Translations under genes and position numbers: made by a program
From: SIG653 sp964509125
Lineage (GTDB): Bacteria; Bacillota; Clostridia; Oscillospirales; CAG-382
Length of the DNA: 43,245 nucleotides
Assembly (NCBI GenBank): GCA_964509125.1
Contig: CAZDVZ010000017.1
Span: 1-43,245 of the forward strand
Direction of reading: 5' to 3'
Notes under the pieces: model-generated
What the model was told of the DNA's origin: nothing
Database searches by the model: none
Seen by the model: only the letters and a program-made list of their open reading frames with translations
Part shown: positions 15,219-23,689 of the stretch, in pieces
How positions within the stretch are numbered: position 1 is the first letter of the stretch
Layout of the letters: every line of letters begins with the position of its first letter

Positions 15219-17660
15219 TTATACTGTTCCGGGATTGATATCAACTTCAAGTTTTACATTATCAAGTCCCAATTCCAAAAATTCGCTCATCAGCTCGCCA
15301 AAAAGCCGTCTCGCTTCAACGCTTTCACGATATTTTATAACAAGCTTCTGACGATAACTTCCATTTATTTTATATATCCCCTCTCTGAAAGGTCCGAATT
15401 TTAAAGCGGCGATACCTTTAAATTTTTTTTCTGTCAGCTCTTTGTATATGCTATCCAGCTTAACTGCGGAACTGCTTAAAACAGTTTCATCCTTTGATAT
15501 TATGCTGAAAACCGCAATTTCACAAAAAGGTGGAAAAACAACGGCTTTTCGAAGGGATATTTCACTTTCAAAAAACTTCTCATAATCCTGAGTTATAGCA
15601 AGCCTCAAAACCTGATGGTCAGGATTATACGTCTGAACTACTGCCGTACCCGGCTTTCCGCCTCTACCGGCTCTTCCGATAAGCTGGGTTATAAGAGAAA
15701 ATGTACGCTCTCCGGCTCTGAAGTCATTCATATACAAAACCGCATCTGCAAGAACAACACCAACTAAAGTCACGCCGGGAAAATCAAGTCCTTTGGCAAC
15801 CATTTGAGTTCCATACAAAATATCGGCTTCTTTGTTTCTAAAGCTTTTCAACAGCTTGTCATGGGAACTTTTCTTTGATGTAGTATCCGCGTCCATCCTC
15901 AAAGATTTAAAGTGTGGAAGCTTTTCCTCAAGTTCTTCCTGCAAAAGCTGAGTGCCATACCCCGAATAATTCAAATGGACAGAATTACAAGACGGACATT
16001 TTGATGGTTTTTTGACAGAATACCCGCAATAATGACAAGTAAGCTTCCCGCTGCCATACTGTGTATAAGCATGATATGTAAGAGATACGGAACAATTTGG
16101 ACAAGTATAAACATATCCACAAGAATGACACCCTACATGAGAGCTATGTCCTCGCCTATTTACAAAAAGAATGGTTTGATCATCGTCCTCCTTTGCTTCT
16201 TTCATTCTGCAAAGCAGTTCTTCACCAATCATTCCTCGTTGGGCATCTTCCCTATCCACCCTTAGGTCAGCAATAGTAACCGTAGGAAGCGGAACGTCTC
16301 CGTATCGTTTTTTTAATTTTATTAATGTGTATATTCCTTTAAGGCTCTTGTAATAGCTTTCAACAGAAGGAGTCGCTGAGGCTAAAAGCATAAGTGCCTT
16401 ATTGGCTCCGCATCGATATCTTGCAATATCTCTTGCGTGGTATTTAGGTGTTTTTTCTGATTTATAAGATGTTTCCTGTTCTTCATCCAATACAATCAGT
16501 CCAATGTTGGTAAGCGGCGCAAAAACAGCGGAACGCGTTCCCACAACAACCTTTCCCTCTCCGCTTATGATCCGTCTGTATGCATCTATACGTTCGCCTT
16601 CGGAAAGCATGGAATGAAGAAGAACACATTTATTACCAAAATAGGAGACAAATATCCCCATTGCTTGTGCTGTAAGTCCGATTTCAGGAAGCATTACAAT
16701 GGCGGTTTTCCCCTTTTTTAATGTATAGTCAACAGCCCCTATTATAACAGATGTCTTTCCACTGCCTGTTACTCCGAACAATAAAGAAGCTTTCGCTTCT
16801 CCCGAATCGGAAAGCTGGCAAAGAGTTTCATACGCCTCTCTCTGTTCTTCGTTTAGCATCTCAGGTGCAAAACGCTTTTCCTCTGCTTCTATTGGAAGTC
16901 CTCTGAAAAGCATTTTTCGCTCAAAGGAAATAATACCGTTTTTTTCAAGGCCTTTAACTACTGCCGATGTCACATTTGCTTTTTCGCAAAGCTCGCTCAT
17001 TGACAAAGTTTTTTCTTTCAAAAGGACATCAACAGCCTTTTGCCTGCTCTCGGTAATTCTGTCACCCTTTTCGGGCGTTCTTAAAAGAGAGCAATATATT
17101 TCAGTTTTTGAATTTTCTTTTTCAAAAACGCTATCGTTCTTTACCAAAGCACCCTGCTTCAAAAGCTTTTTAACGCTTTCTTCTCCGAAGACTTTCAACA
17201 GGTCAAAATGTGATACCCGCTCTTTAACGCACACATATCTGTATGCCTCTTCGCACTCTTCGCTACTAAAACTTATGGGTTCTTCACCCGCCGTATAAGT
17301 AACCGTCCTCTTGGTATTCACGCCGGGAGGTAACATAAGACGAACTGCGGCCCCAACCGTGCAAAAGCAGCGTTGCTTTATGAACTTTGAGAGTCCAACC
17401 GCTTCTTCGGGCAAATATTTCCCATAATCCAAAACGGAAATAACCGTTTTAATTCCGTCTACATCGCAAGAATCCGTTACAGAAACCACAAAACCTGTTT
17501 TTTTTACGTTAGAATTTCCAAAAGGAACGACAACCAACGCACCGGGAATAACAACATCTTTAATTTCACGGGGGATTACATAACTGTATTCTCGATCCAA
17601 ATTCCAAACCGTGTCAAGAAGATGAACAAGGGCAAATCGCCCTGTATTATCATTCGGCAT
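15219..17660 (-). CDS. priA: Primosomal protein N' (replication restart helicase PriA)
   Basis: An 813-residue superfamily 2 helicase that reloads the replisome at stalled forks. Domains in order: N-terminal 3'-end binding domain (1-100), winged helix, helicase core with Walker A GVTGSGKTS and Walker B DEEQ (Gln in place of the more common His), a paired zinc-binding insert with CHSCGYVYTCPNC and CHYCGY...CPSC, and motif VI QLIGRAGRGGKPG. Start at 17660 overlaps rpoZ by 11 nt; an earlier in-frame start would lie deeper inside rpoZ. In Bacillus coaBC separates rpoZ from priA; here it is gone. Confidence 0.95.
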   Translation of the reverse strand: MPNDNTGRFALVHLLDTVWNLDREYSYVIPREIKDVVIPGALVVVPFGNSNVKKTGFVVSVTDSCDVDGIKTVISVLDYGKYLPEEAVGLSKFIKQRCFCTVGAAVRLMLPPGVNTKRTVTYTAGEEPISFSSEECEEAYRYVCVKERVSHFDLLKVFGEESVKKLLKQGALVKNDSVFEKENSKTEIYCSLLRTPEKGDRITESRQKAVDVLLKEKTLSMSELCEKANVTSAVVKGLEKNGIISFERKMLFRGLPIEAEEKRFAPEMLNEEQREAYETLCQLSDSGEAKASLLFGVTGSGKTSVIIGAVDYTLKKGKTAIVMLPEIGLTAQAMGIFVSYFGNKCVLLHSMLSEGERIDAYRRIISGEGKVVVGTRSAVFAPLTNIGLIVLDEEQETSYKSEKTPKYHARDIARYRCGANKALMLLASATPSVESYYKSLKGIYTLIKLKKRYGDVPLPTVTIADLRVDREDAQRGMIGEELLCRMKEAKEDDDQTILFVNRRGHSSHVGCHSCGYVYTCPNCSVSLTYHAYTQYGSGKLTCHYCGYSVKKPSKCPSCNSVHLNYSGYGTQLLQEELEEKLPHFKSLRMDADTTSKKSSHDKLLKSFRNKEADILYGTQMVAKGLDFPGVTLVGVVLADAVLYMNDFRAGERTFSLITQLIGRAGRGGKPGTAVVQTYNPDHQVLRLAITQDYEKFFESEISLRKAVVFPPFCEIAVFSIISKDETVLSSSAVKLDSIYKELTEKKFKGIAALKFGPFREGIYKINGSYRQKLVIKYRESVEARRLFGELMSEFLELGLDNVKLEVDINPGTV

Positions 17661-17946
17661 CTGCCAACCCTTCGTTTTCAAGAGAAATGGCAAATTCACC
17701 TGCATAAATTTTCTTTATAGCAATCGTAACCGCCTTTTCAGGAAGGTTTTCTCCAACAACAGGTGCTTTTTTGTCCTTGCTGTTTAAACGCTCCAAATCT
17801 TTCTTTCTCTGTTCGGCTTCTCTCTCTTCAATATCTTTTTCAATGACCTTCCGAGCCCCCTTTGCTGTAGCAATAACCAGCTCATAGCGGTTAATTTCTC
17901 CTTTGGTAAGGTCTTGAATTGTAGGATAAAGCATCATTTTTTTCAC
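17650..17946 (-). CDS. rpoZ: RNA polymerase omega subunit
   Basis: A 98-residue protein with the omega signature RYELVIATAKGARK and a C-terminal AVTIAIKKIY segment; omega helps assemble RNA polymerase by binding beta-prime. The first possible start is GTG at 17944-17946, followed by two ATGs at 17937 and 17934. None has a well-spaced Shine-Dalgarno: AAGGAG lies 18 nt before the GTG. An in-frame stop three codons upstream excludes a longer protein. It follows gmk by 56 nt and overlaps priA. Confidence 0.92.
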   Translation of the reverse strand: MKKMMLYPTIQDLTKGEINRYELVIATAKGARKVIEKDIEEREAEQRKKDLERLNSKDKKAPVVGENLPEKAVTIAIKKIYAGEFAISLENEGLADAE

Positions 17947-18002
17947 ACGAAGCTATTGCTTCTTCTCCTTTTCTATATATTGTAGCCTATATTCATAATC
18001 AC

Positions 18003-18569
18003 TTATGCCATTATTTCCGTGATGATTTTGTCAATCTTATCAACAGCCTCATCAATCTCACCGTCACAATTCATAACGATATAATCAAATTTACAGCAAG
18101 AATCAAGCTCGGTCCTTGCAACGGCAAGACGTCCCAAAATCGCCTCTTCGCTGTCTGTTTGTCTGTTTCTAAGCCTTTTTTCAATCGCTTCAAGGCTTTC
18201 AGCGTTCAAGAAACAAATAATTGCATCGGGAAACATTTCTTTTACTCTGAGTGCGCCCGTAACATCAATTACCAAAATTGCAACTTTTCCTTTTGCCAAA
18301 ATATCTTCTATAAACTGTCTGGGAGTTCCGTAACGGTTTCCGTTATAATCAGTCGTTTCAAGGAGCATACATGTATTATCCATATGCTCAAACTCTTCAC
18401 GTGTTACAAAAAAATAATCAACTCCATTAATTTCTCCCGGTCTTATTCCTCTGGTAGTAGCAGAAATTGATTTTACATACAAGTCACTTTTTTCCATCAG
18501 CTTCAACGAAACCGCTGTTTTGCCCACGCCAGACGGACCTGAAATTACAAGTAATCTGCCTTCTTTCAT
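18003..18569 (-). CDS. gmk: Guanylate kinase
   Basis: A 188-residue enzyme that phosphorylates GMP to GDP. Walker A is GPSGVGKT; the GMP-binding residues lie in SATTRGIRPGEINGVDYFFV and YGTPRQ. The start at 18569 overlaps the remA stop as ATGA and begins MKEGRLLVISGPSG, the family's normal opening; an in-frame start 33 codons upstream would lie within remA. Gene order remA-gmk-rpoZ is conserved across Firmicutes. Confidence 0.95.
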   Translation of the reverse strand: MKEGRLLVISGPSGVGKTAVSLKLMEKSDLYVKSISATTRGIRPGEINGVDYFFVTREEFEHMDNTCMLLETTDYNGNRYGTPRQFIEDILAKGKVAILVIDVTGALRVKEMFPDAIICFLNAESLEAIEKRLRNRQTDSEEAILGRLAVARTELDSCCKFDYIVMNCDGEIDEAVDKIDKIITEIMA

Positions 18570-18814
18570 TTTGTGGCCATCCTTTCCGCAATTATAGCAG
18601 AATCTTCTGCCGAAAATATATAATGATCGCTGTCGGTTATTATTACAGATTTTGTCTTTTTGCCGCATGTAATGTCTATGGCTCGTCCTGCATTCTTTGC
18701 ATCTTGCATCAGTCTTCTCACAGGAAGCGAATCAGGTGTCACAACAGATACCACCCTTTGCGCTGAAACATAATTCCCATTCCCCACATCCACAAATTTA
18801 ATGTTCAAACTCAT
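18566..18814 (-). CDS. remA: RemA-family DNA-binding regulator
   Basis: An 82-residue protein of the RemA/DUF370 family. In Bacillus subtilis RemA forms rings that bind DNA and activates biofilm matrix and osmoprotection genes; in non-biofilm Clostridia its targets are unknown. The family hallmarks N..VSAQRVVSVVTPDS, PVRRLMQDAK and VIITDSDHYIFS are all present. It starts in an ATGA overlap with yicC and ends in an ATGA overlap with gmk. Confidence 0.93.
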   Translation of the reverse strand: MSLNIKFVDVGNGNYVSAQRVVSVVTPDSLPVRRLMQDAKNAGRAIDITCGKKTKSVIITDSDHYIFSAEDSAIIAERMATK

Positions 18815-19710
18815 TCTATATTCTGTATTTGCTCCCTCATTTTTTCTATTTCGCCTTTGGCTTCAACAACCAAATTTAAAATTTCAAGGCAATTCGCCTT
18901 TGAACCTATAGTATTTACCTCTCTATTCATTTCTTGAATTACATGATCTATGGTCCTTCCTATGGGTTTGTCGGAATCGAGCTTTTCACGGATTTGCTGT
19001 ATATGGCTGGAAAGACGAACAAACTCTTCTGAAATATCGGTTTTATCCGCAAGAATCGCACATTCTGTAAGAAGTCTTGTTTCATCAACAGCAACTCCTT
19101 CCAGAAGCTTATTTATACGTTCCCTTACACGCTCTTTGGCATCTTGCAACGCTTTGGGAGCATGCTCTTCTATCTTATCCCTGATACCGCTGATAATATC
19201 AAGTCTGTAAAGAAGATCTTTTTTCAGGTTTTCACCCTCAACGGCTCTCATGGCAACAAATTGTTCCATACCCTCGGTAACAACTTTTTCAAGTTGACAC
19301 CATATTCGTGCCATTTCCTCATCTTCATCCATGTCTGCTGAGCGAACAAGAAGTATCTCACTTCTGCGTGCAAGCATTTCAAGAGTTATTTCTCCGGGAA
19401 TTTCATATGATTCTTTAATTTCGTTTAAAATATTTACATATCCCGAAACAAAATCTTTGTTCAGAGAAAGTGCCGTCCCGTCACTTCCTAAATTTTCAAC
19501 GGAAAAATATACGTCAACTTTCCCTCGTGAAACATAAGATGAAACTATTTGCCGAACTCTTTCCTCAAGAGGCAACAACGTCCTGTTACACTTCACGGAA
19601 AGATCTAAAGCTTTACTGTTTACAGACTTTATTTCAAAAGTGTATATCCTGTCATCAACAGTTGCTTTATGCCTTCCGAACCCTGTCATACTTCTTAACA
19701 TAAAAGTCAC
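18811..19710 (-). CDS. yicC: YicC/YloC-family endoribonuclease
   Basis: A 299-residue protein with the two conserved ends of the family: N-terminal MLRSMTGFGR and C-terminal IQEMNREVNTIGSKA..EI. Members in E. coli and Bacillus have been shown to be RNases. The start is taken as GTG 19710 because AAGGG lies 6 nt upstream of it; ATG at 19701 would have 15 nt spacing, so the true start may be either. It opens the long minus-strand super-operon and has a consensus promoter about 110 nt upstream. Confidence 0.9.
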   Translation of the reverse strand: MTFMLRSMTGFGRHKATVDDRIYTFEIKSVNSKALDLSVKCNRTLLPLEERVRQIVSSYVSRGKVDVYFSVENLGSDGTALSLNKDFVSGYVNILNEIKESYEIPGEITLEMLARRSEILLVRSADMDEDEEMARIWCQLEKVVTEGMEQFVAMRAVEGENLKKDLLYRLDIISGIRDKIEEHAPKALQDAKERVRERINKLLEGVAVDETRLLTECAILADKTDISEEFVRLSSHIQQIREKLDSDKPIGRTIDHVIQEMNREVNTIGSKANCLEILNLVVEAKGEIEKMREQIQNIE

Positions 19711-19823
19711 GCTACGCCCTTATTCTCACAGACGCTTATCCTTTTTGTGTTTTAAATTTGTACTTTTTTTGCTTTTTTCATCCTTGCGAAAGCCACAATA
19801 CGCCATAATCATATTTAAATGTA

Positions 19824-19853
19824 ATTATATCATAAAGCATGGTATTTTGTCAA
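19824..19853 (-). promoter_or_regulatory. Strong promoter of the yicC-to-rsgA super-operon
   Basis: On the minus strand a perfect TTGACA (19848-19853), an 18-nt spacer and a perfect TATAAT (19824-19829). The 5' leader to yicC is about 105 nt and holds a 28-codon open frame (19726-19812). Confidence 0.85.
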
Positions 19854-19940
19854 CATTTTTTAAGTTTTTTTAAATCACAACTTTACATATTTTCAAAAGC
19901 AAAAATACATTGTTTTTTCTTTTTTTGTGAAGAAAAAAAG

Positions 19941-19972
19941 AAAAAAGCGCGGGAAAATTATCTCGCGCTTTA
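19941..19972 (-). terminator. Terminator after the nuclease lipoprotein gene
   Basis: On the minus strand AAAGCGCGAG pairs with CCCGCGCTTT around a short loop and is followed by TTTTC, 12 nt after the stop codon. Confidence 0.85.
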
Positions 19973-19983
19973 CTATATGCTTT

Positions 19984-21183
19984 TTAGCTCAGGCAACTGC
20001 CGCAACGGGTATACCCGTCTGCTTCAAGGTCCTCAATTGTTCCGGTATATGCTTGTTTGTTTTTTTCAGCCATTTTTGTTACGGAACTGCACTCGGGAAG
20101 ATGAATCTTTTTGGAGCTGGTATTGAGAATATAATCTGCTTCTACAGTGTCATCAGCACTGCTGTTATCTTCCTCACCGCTTTCCGATTGGCTCTTGCCG
20201 GTAGCATAGTCAATAATAACTCCGGGTTGAACATTATACGCAAAAATGTTAAAGCAAATTCCATCGCCGTTATCTTCAACAGAATATGCTTCCATCTGAA
20301 TTCCCCTGCAAACAAGTTCATTTCCGCTAAATAAAGGAGTTACACGGTATGCAACATGATTTCCTGTTTCTTTTATGTAGTCAAGTATCATATCCTCAAA
20401 CTCTGTCATTACGGTTTGATTAAGGTGAGCGGTACCCGTTACAAGATTTTGTTTATTTGCGTTTTCACCTGTAAGAGACCACGCGATAAGGTGGCTTCTG
20501 TTATAAAGATCGCTTGTTTTGATGCAAGAATACTGTGCCTGTACCCATCCTGTCGGTTTTACACTGCTAATACTGCCTCTGTCTTCTGTTGGAAGTGTAT
20601 CGGGGCCGCAAGAAGCAATCGCATAGGTGCAACGTCCCAAGCTGTCAAGGTCGCCGTATATTTCAAATCCCGTTGTGGAAAGTTCTTTGGCGGAGAAATA
20701 TGGTTGGTTTTTATTGATGACAACATAATTGTCACCTGAATACTCAGGAATGGAACTAAGGTTTGCGGTTGCAGCATTTTTGTCGCCAACACCTGCGGAA
20801 GCAGTGTTATCATTGGAAGAATCATCCTCAGATGAAGCGTCTTCCGATGAAGCATCTTCCGATGAGGCGTCTTCCGATGAGGCGTCTTCCGATGAGGCGT
20901 CTTCCGATGAAGCATCTTCCGATGAAGCGTCTTCAGTCGTTACACCTTGTGAATAATCATCCTCAGAAGATGCGTTTTCGGAGTTTTCCGAAGATGAGTC
21001 CGAAGAAGAGCTGTTTTCGGATGCTGCTTCGCTATTATTTCCCGAAGAAATTTCCTCAGAAGAATCGGAAACAACGGAAGAAGCCCGTTCATCCGATGAA
21101 CAAGAAACAAGAAGCAACGATGCTACGGTCAGCAAAAGCGCAAGTGCTTTTTTAAACTTGTAGTTTTTAAACATGGTTTTCAT
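19984..21183 (-). CDS. Secreted DNA/RNA non-specific endonuclease lipoprotein with ASSED repeats
   Basis: A 399-residue protein. A signal peptide ends in lipobox LVSC (Cys28), so it should be anchored to the outer face of the membrane. Residues 29-135 are a Ser/Glu/Asp-rich linker with seven exact ASSED repeats (86-120). The nuclease domain (about 150-325) resembles the streptococcal EndA/NucA-like Endonuclea_NS_2 group: YNRSHLIAW with presumed catalytic His231, then LTGENANKQNLVTGT and ETGNHVAYRVTP. The C-terminus (350-397, LNTSSKKIHLPECSSV...CGSC) is an Ada-like presumed metal site. Likely roles are nucleic-acid scavenging or DNA uptake processing. It follows the upstream hypothetical gene by 24 nt with AAAGGA as ribosome site. 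Confidence 0.85.
   Translation of the reverse strand: MKTMFKNYKFKKALALLLTVASLLLVSCSSDERASSVVSDSSEEISSGNNSEAASENSSSSDSSSENSENASSEDDYSQGVTTEDASSEDASSEDASSEDASSEDASSEDASSEDASSEDDSSNDNTASAGVGDKNAATANLSSIPEYSGDNYVVINKNQPYFSAKELSTTGFEIYGDLDSLGRCTYAIASCGPDTLPTEDRGSISSVKPTGWVQAQYSCIKTSDLYNRSHLIAWSLTGENANKQNLVTGTAHLNQTVMTEFEDMILDYIKETGNHVAYRVTPLFSGNELVCRGIQMEAYSVEDNGDGICFNIFAYNVQPGVIIDYATGKSQSESGEEDNSSADDTVEADYILNTSSKKIHLPECSSVTKMAEKNKQAYTGTIEDLEADGYTRCGSCLS
20827..20935. repeat. 15-bp tandem repeat array encoding (ASSED)n
   Basis: Seven or so 15-bp units of the type GATGAAGCGTCTTCC lie in tandem inside the nuclease lipoprotein gene. Units differ only at synonymous third positions (GAA/GAG, GCG/GCA), so the protein repeats are identical while the DNA repeats have begun to drift. 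Confidence 0.9.
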
Positions 21184-21207
21184 AAAAATTCCTTTCGATT
21201 TTGCAGT

Positions 21208-21609
21208 TTATTTTTCATATTTTTCAAACATAATTTTTTCATGAGAATAACCGGGAAAAACTTCTGACACACGTTGAACAAACCCCTCTTTCAAAAGGTC
21301 CACATCAAAAACCTTGTCTCTTGGATATTTTTTGTCCCAGCGGAATATCCACATCTCATTACACTTATCAACGGAATAACCTTTGTCCTCAATAAAACAA
21401 AAATCATCGTCTCCGCATTTTTTTTCATATTCATCATCTACTACGTAATTTCCGTCTTCGGTAAATTGACGCTTAGTGTATTCACTCATCCAAAGAGGTC
21501 TTCCGTCAAGCAAAGTCAAAAGATGTTGCCTTAGCTGTCTGTCCATGCTTTGCCTGCGATGATTGAACATATATCCGTTTTCTTCATCAAGACAAATGAT
21601 AATTTTCAA
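21208..21609 (-). CDS. Conserved hypothetical protein (RRQS motif)
   Basis: A 133-residue protein opening (M)KIIICLDEENGYMFNHRRQS. I recognise this opening as recurring in Clostridia but know no demonstrated function; some databases carry unsupported names for it. It is acidic, soluble, without signal peptide or membrane segment. The start is a TTG at 21607-21609: AAAGGAGG (21618-21625) stands 8 nt upstream, and no ATG precedes the conserved core. It is probably co-transcribed with the nuclease lipoprotein gene 24 nt downstream. Confidence 0.75.
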   Translation of the reverse strand: MKIIICLDEENGYMFNHRRQSMDRQLRQHLLTLLDGRPLWMSEYTKRQFTEDGNYVVDDEYEKKCGDDDFCFIEDKGYSVDKCNEMWIFRWDKKYPRDKVFDVDLLKEGFVQRVSEVFPGYSHEKIMFEKYEK

Positions 21610-21638
21610 ATCACACGCCTCCTTTGCACCACGAGATG

Positions 21639-21667
21639 ATTGTATCATACACGGCGTAAAAAGTCAA
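21639..21667 (-). promoter_or_regulatory. Promoter of the hypothetical-nuclease unit
   Basis: On the minus strand TTGACT (21662-21667), a 17-nt spacer and TACAAT (21639-21644), about 30 nt before the TTG start. Confidence 0.75.
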
Positions 21668-21762
21668 TCTCATTTTTTCTTTTTTAAAAGGTGTATTTTG
21701 TTAATCAGAAGTCGCATAACTTAATTTTTTAATGGAATTTATCAGTTTTTTTTGTTTTTGTA

Positions 21763-21791
21763 TTGAAATTCAAGGCGGATTATGGTATTAT
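21763..21791 (+). promoter_or_regulatory. Promoter of the nusB operon
   Basis: TTGAAA (21763-21768), a 17-nt spacer and TATTAT (21786-21791) with an extended -10 TGG. It faces away from the promoter at 21639-21667. Confidence 0.7.
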
Positions 21792-21834
21792 CTATTATGT
21801 ATCGAATTATAATAACGTGGATCGGAGTTTATTT

Positions 21835-22239
21835 ATGACAAGACGTGAAGCAAGAGAAGCCGCGGTTGAACTTATTTTTGAGCAAGAGTTTAAAAAAGAT
21901 CAAAGTTTGGAAGAAACGATTCAAAATGCGGCAGAATTGAGAGAAATAAAATTCAGCGGTTTTGCAAAAAAGCTTTTTACAGAAGCTTGGAATCATATTG
22001 AAGAAATTGATGAGAAAATCAAAGCCGCATCAGACAACTGGGACATTGAAAGAATTTCCAAAACAGCCCTCGCCGTTTCCAGAATTGCAACGTACGAAAT
22101 TTTATTTGAAGAAGAAATTCCCGCCTCTGTGTCAATAAACGAGGCTTTGGAGCTATTAAAACATTTTGGAGATTTTGAGTCTGTATCTTTCGTTAACGGA
22201 CTTTTAGGCAAAATAACAGTAGCGGCGGATAAAAAATGA
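21835..22239 (+). CDS. nusB: Transcription antitermination factor NusB
   Basis: A 134-residue helical protein: MTRREAREAAVELIFEQEF at the start, IPASVSINEALELLKHFG and SVSFVNGLLGKI near the end. NusB with NusE binds boxA RNA and supports rRNA antitermination. The start at 21835 is preceded by GGAG at 8 nt and opens like its relatives; a longer in-frame start would fall in the promoter. Its stop overlaps xseA (ATGA). It is the first gene of the plus-strand super-operon. Confidence 0.94.
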   Translation: MTRREAREAAVELIFEQEFKKDQSLEETIQNAAELREIKFSGFAKKLFTEAWNHIEEIDEKIKAASDNWDIERISKTALAVSRIATYEILFEEEIPASVSINEALELLKHFGDFESVSFVNGLLGKITVAADKK

Positions 22240-23477
22240 TTTTTGAAGAAAATTTATCTGAAAACACATCAAACGAACGCACATTAAGCGTTTCACAAGT
22301 TAATAATTTTATAAAAAGCGTTATTGAGCAGATCCCGCTTTTAGAACGTATTGCGGTGAAAGGTGAGATTTCAAACTGCACAGTTCACAGAGCAAGCGGA
22401 CATATATACTTCACTTTAAAGGATGAAGTTTCGCTTATTAAAGCGGTTATGTTTAAGGGGTATGCCGATAGACTTGATTTTAAGTTAGAAAACGGCATGA
22501 AGGTTGTTTGCCACGGAAAGATCAATGTTTTTGTCAGAGACGGGCAATATTCATTATATGTGGACAGTGTGAAAGCAGACGGCGTAGGATCACTTTACGA
22601 AGCATTTGAAAAGCTGAAGAAGAAACTTGAATCAGAAGGTCTTTTCGACACACATCACAAAAAACAATTGCCGAAAATTCCAACCAAAGTTGGGGTAATT
22701 ACATCACCAACAGGTGCTGCGGTAAGAGATATTATAAACATATCGGGAAGACGATTTCCACTTGCCAAAGTGTTTGTTTATCCTTGCACTGTACAAGGGC
22801 CTACTGCAGCTCCATCCATGATAAAAGCTATTGACTATTTTTGCCGGGAATTTCCCGTGGATGTTATTATAATCGGGCGTGGCGGAGGCTCTCTTGAAGA
22901 ACTGTGGGCGTTTAACGATGAAAAGCTTGCAAGAGCCATTTATCAATGCAGACTTCCAATAATCAGCGCAGTGGGACACGAAACCGACTTTACCATTTCG
23001 GATTTTGTTGCGGACCTGAGAGCTCCAACGCCATCAGCAGCGGCAGAGATCGCGGTACCGGACAAAAGTGACATTTTGAGAATGCTTTTAAATGTTCGAA
23101 AGCGCACTCATTCGGTGTTAAAAACCAAAACCGATTCTTACAGAAGGTTATTAAACACTCTAAAGAACTCATCGCAGCTTAAAAATCCGAAAAATTATTT
23201 TGATCAAAGAAGAATATATTTGGGAAACCTTGAAGAAAAAATCGACTTTTCGTGCAAACGAATTATTGAGAAAAAAAGAGCATCACTTAATTCCCTTCAT
23301 ACTAATGCAAAAGCGTTAAATCCTATGGGAGTTTTAAAAAGAGGATATGCGGCAGTTTTCTTGCCCGGCGGAAAAGTTGTCACCTCTGCGGATAACTTAA
23401 ACAAAGGCGACAGGATTGATCTCAAATTTGCCGATGGTACAGTAAAAACAACAGTTGAAGGCAAGGAAGGTAAATGA
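22236..23477 (+). CDS. xseA: Exodeoxyribonuclease VII large subunit
   Basis: A 413-residue nuclease subunit. An N-terminal OB fold (about 20-115, ISNCTVHRASGHIYFTLKD) binds single-stranded DNA; the catalytic region carries PTKVGVITSPTGAA, IIIGRGGGSLEELWAFN and SAVGHETDFTISDFVAD; a coiled-coil C-terminal arm (about 290-370) holds XseB copies. With XseB it degrades single-stranded DNA in both directions. It overlaps nusB by 4 nt and is followed 3 nt later by xseB. Confidence 0.95.
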   Translation: MIFEENLSENTSNERTLSVSQVNNFIKSVIEQIPLLERIAVKGEISNCTVHRASGHIYFTLKDEVSLIKAVMFKGYADRLDFKLENGMKVVCHGKINVFVRDGQYSLYVDSVKADGVGSLYEAFEKLKKKLESEGLFDTHHKKQLPKIPTKVGVITSPTGAAVRDIINISGRRFPLAKVFVYPCTVQGPTAAPSMIKAIDYFCREFPVDVIIIGRGGGSLEELWAFNDEKLARAIYQCRLPIISAVGHETDFTISDFVADLRAPTPSAAAEIAVPDKSDILRMLLNVRKRTHSVLKTKTDSYRRLLNTLKNSSQLKNPKNYFDQRRIYLGNLEEKIDFSCKRIIEKKRASLNSLHTNAKALNPMGVLKRGYAAVFLPGGKVVTSADNLNKGDRIDLKFADGTVKTTVEGKEGK

Positions 23478-23480
23478 TTT

Positions 23481-23675
23481 ATGGAAGAAAAGAAACTCTC
23501 TTTTGAAGAAGCACTTGAACGACTTGAACAAATTGTCAGAAAATTAGACAGCGGAAGCGCAAAGTTGGAAGAAACTCTTTCGCTTTACGAAGAAAGTAAT
23601 GTTCTTGTTAAATATTGCTCAGAGCTTTTAGACCAAGCAGAACAAAAGGTTACATTCATTGAGCCGGCTCAATAA
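23481..23675 (+). CDS. xseB: Exodeoxyribonuclease VII small subunit
   Basis: A 64-residue helical hairpin: LSFEEALERLEQIVRKLDSG, then LEETLSLYEESN, typical of XseB. Several copies coat the XseA arm. Placed directly behind xseA, as usual. Confidence 0.95.
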   Translation: MEEKKLSFEEALERLEQIVRKLDSGSAKLEETLSLYEESNVLVKYCSELLDQAEQKVTFIEPAQ

Positions 23676-23689
23676 GAAAGGATGGTTTT

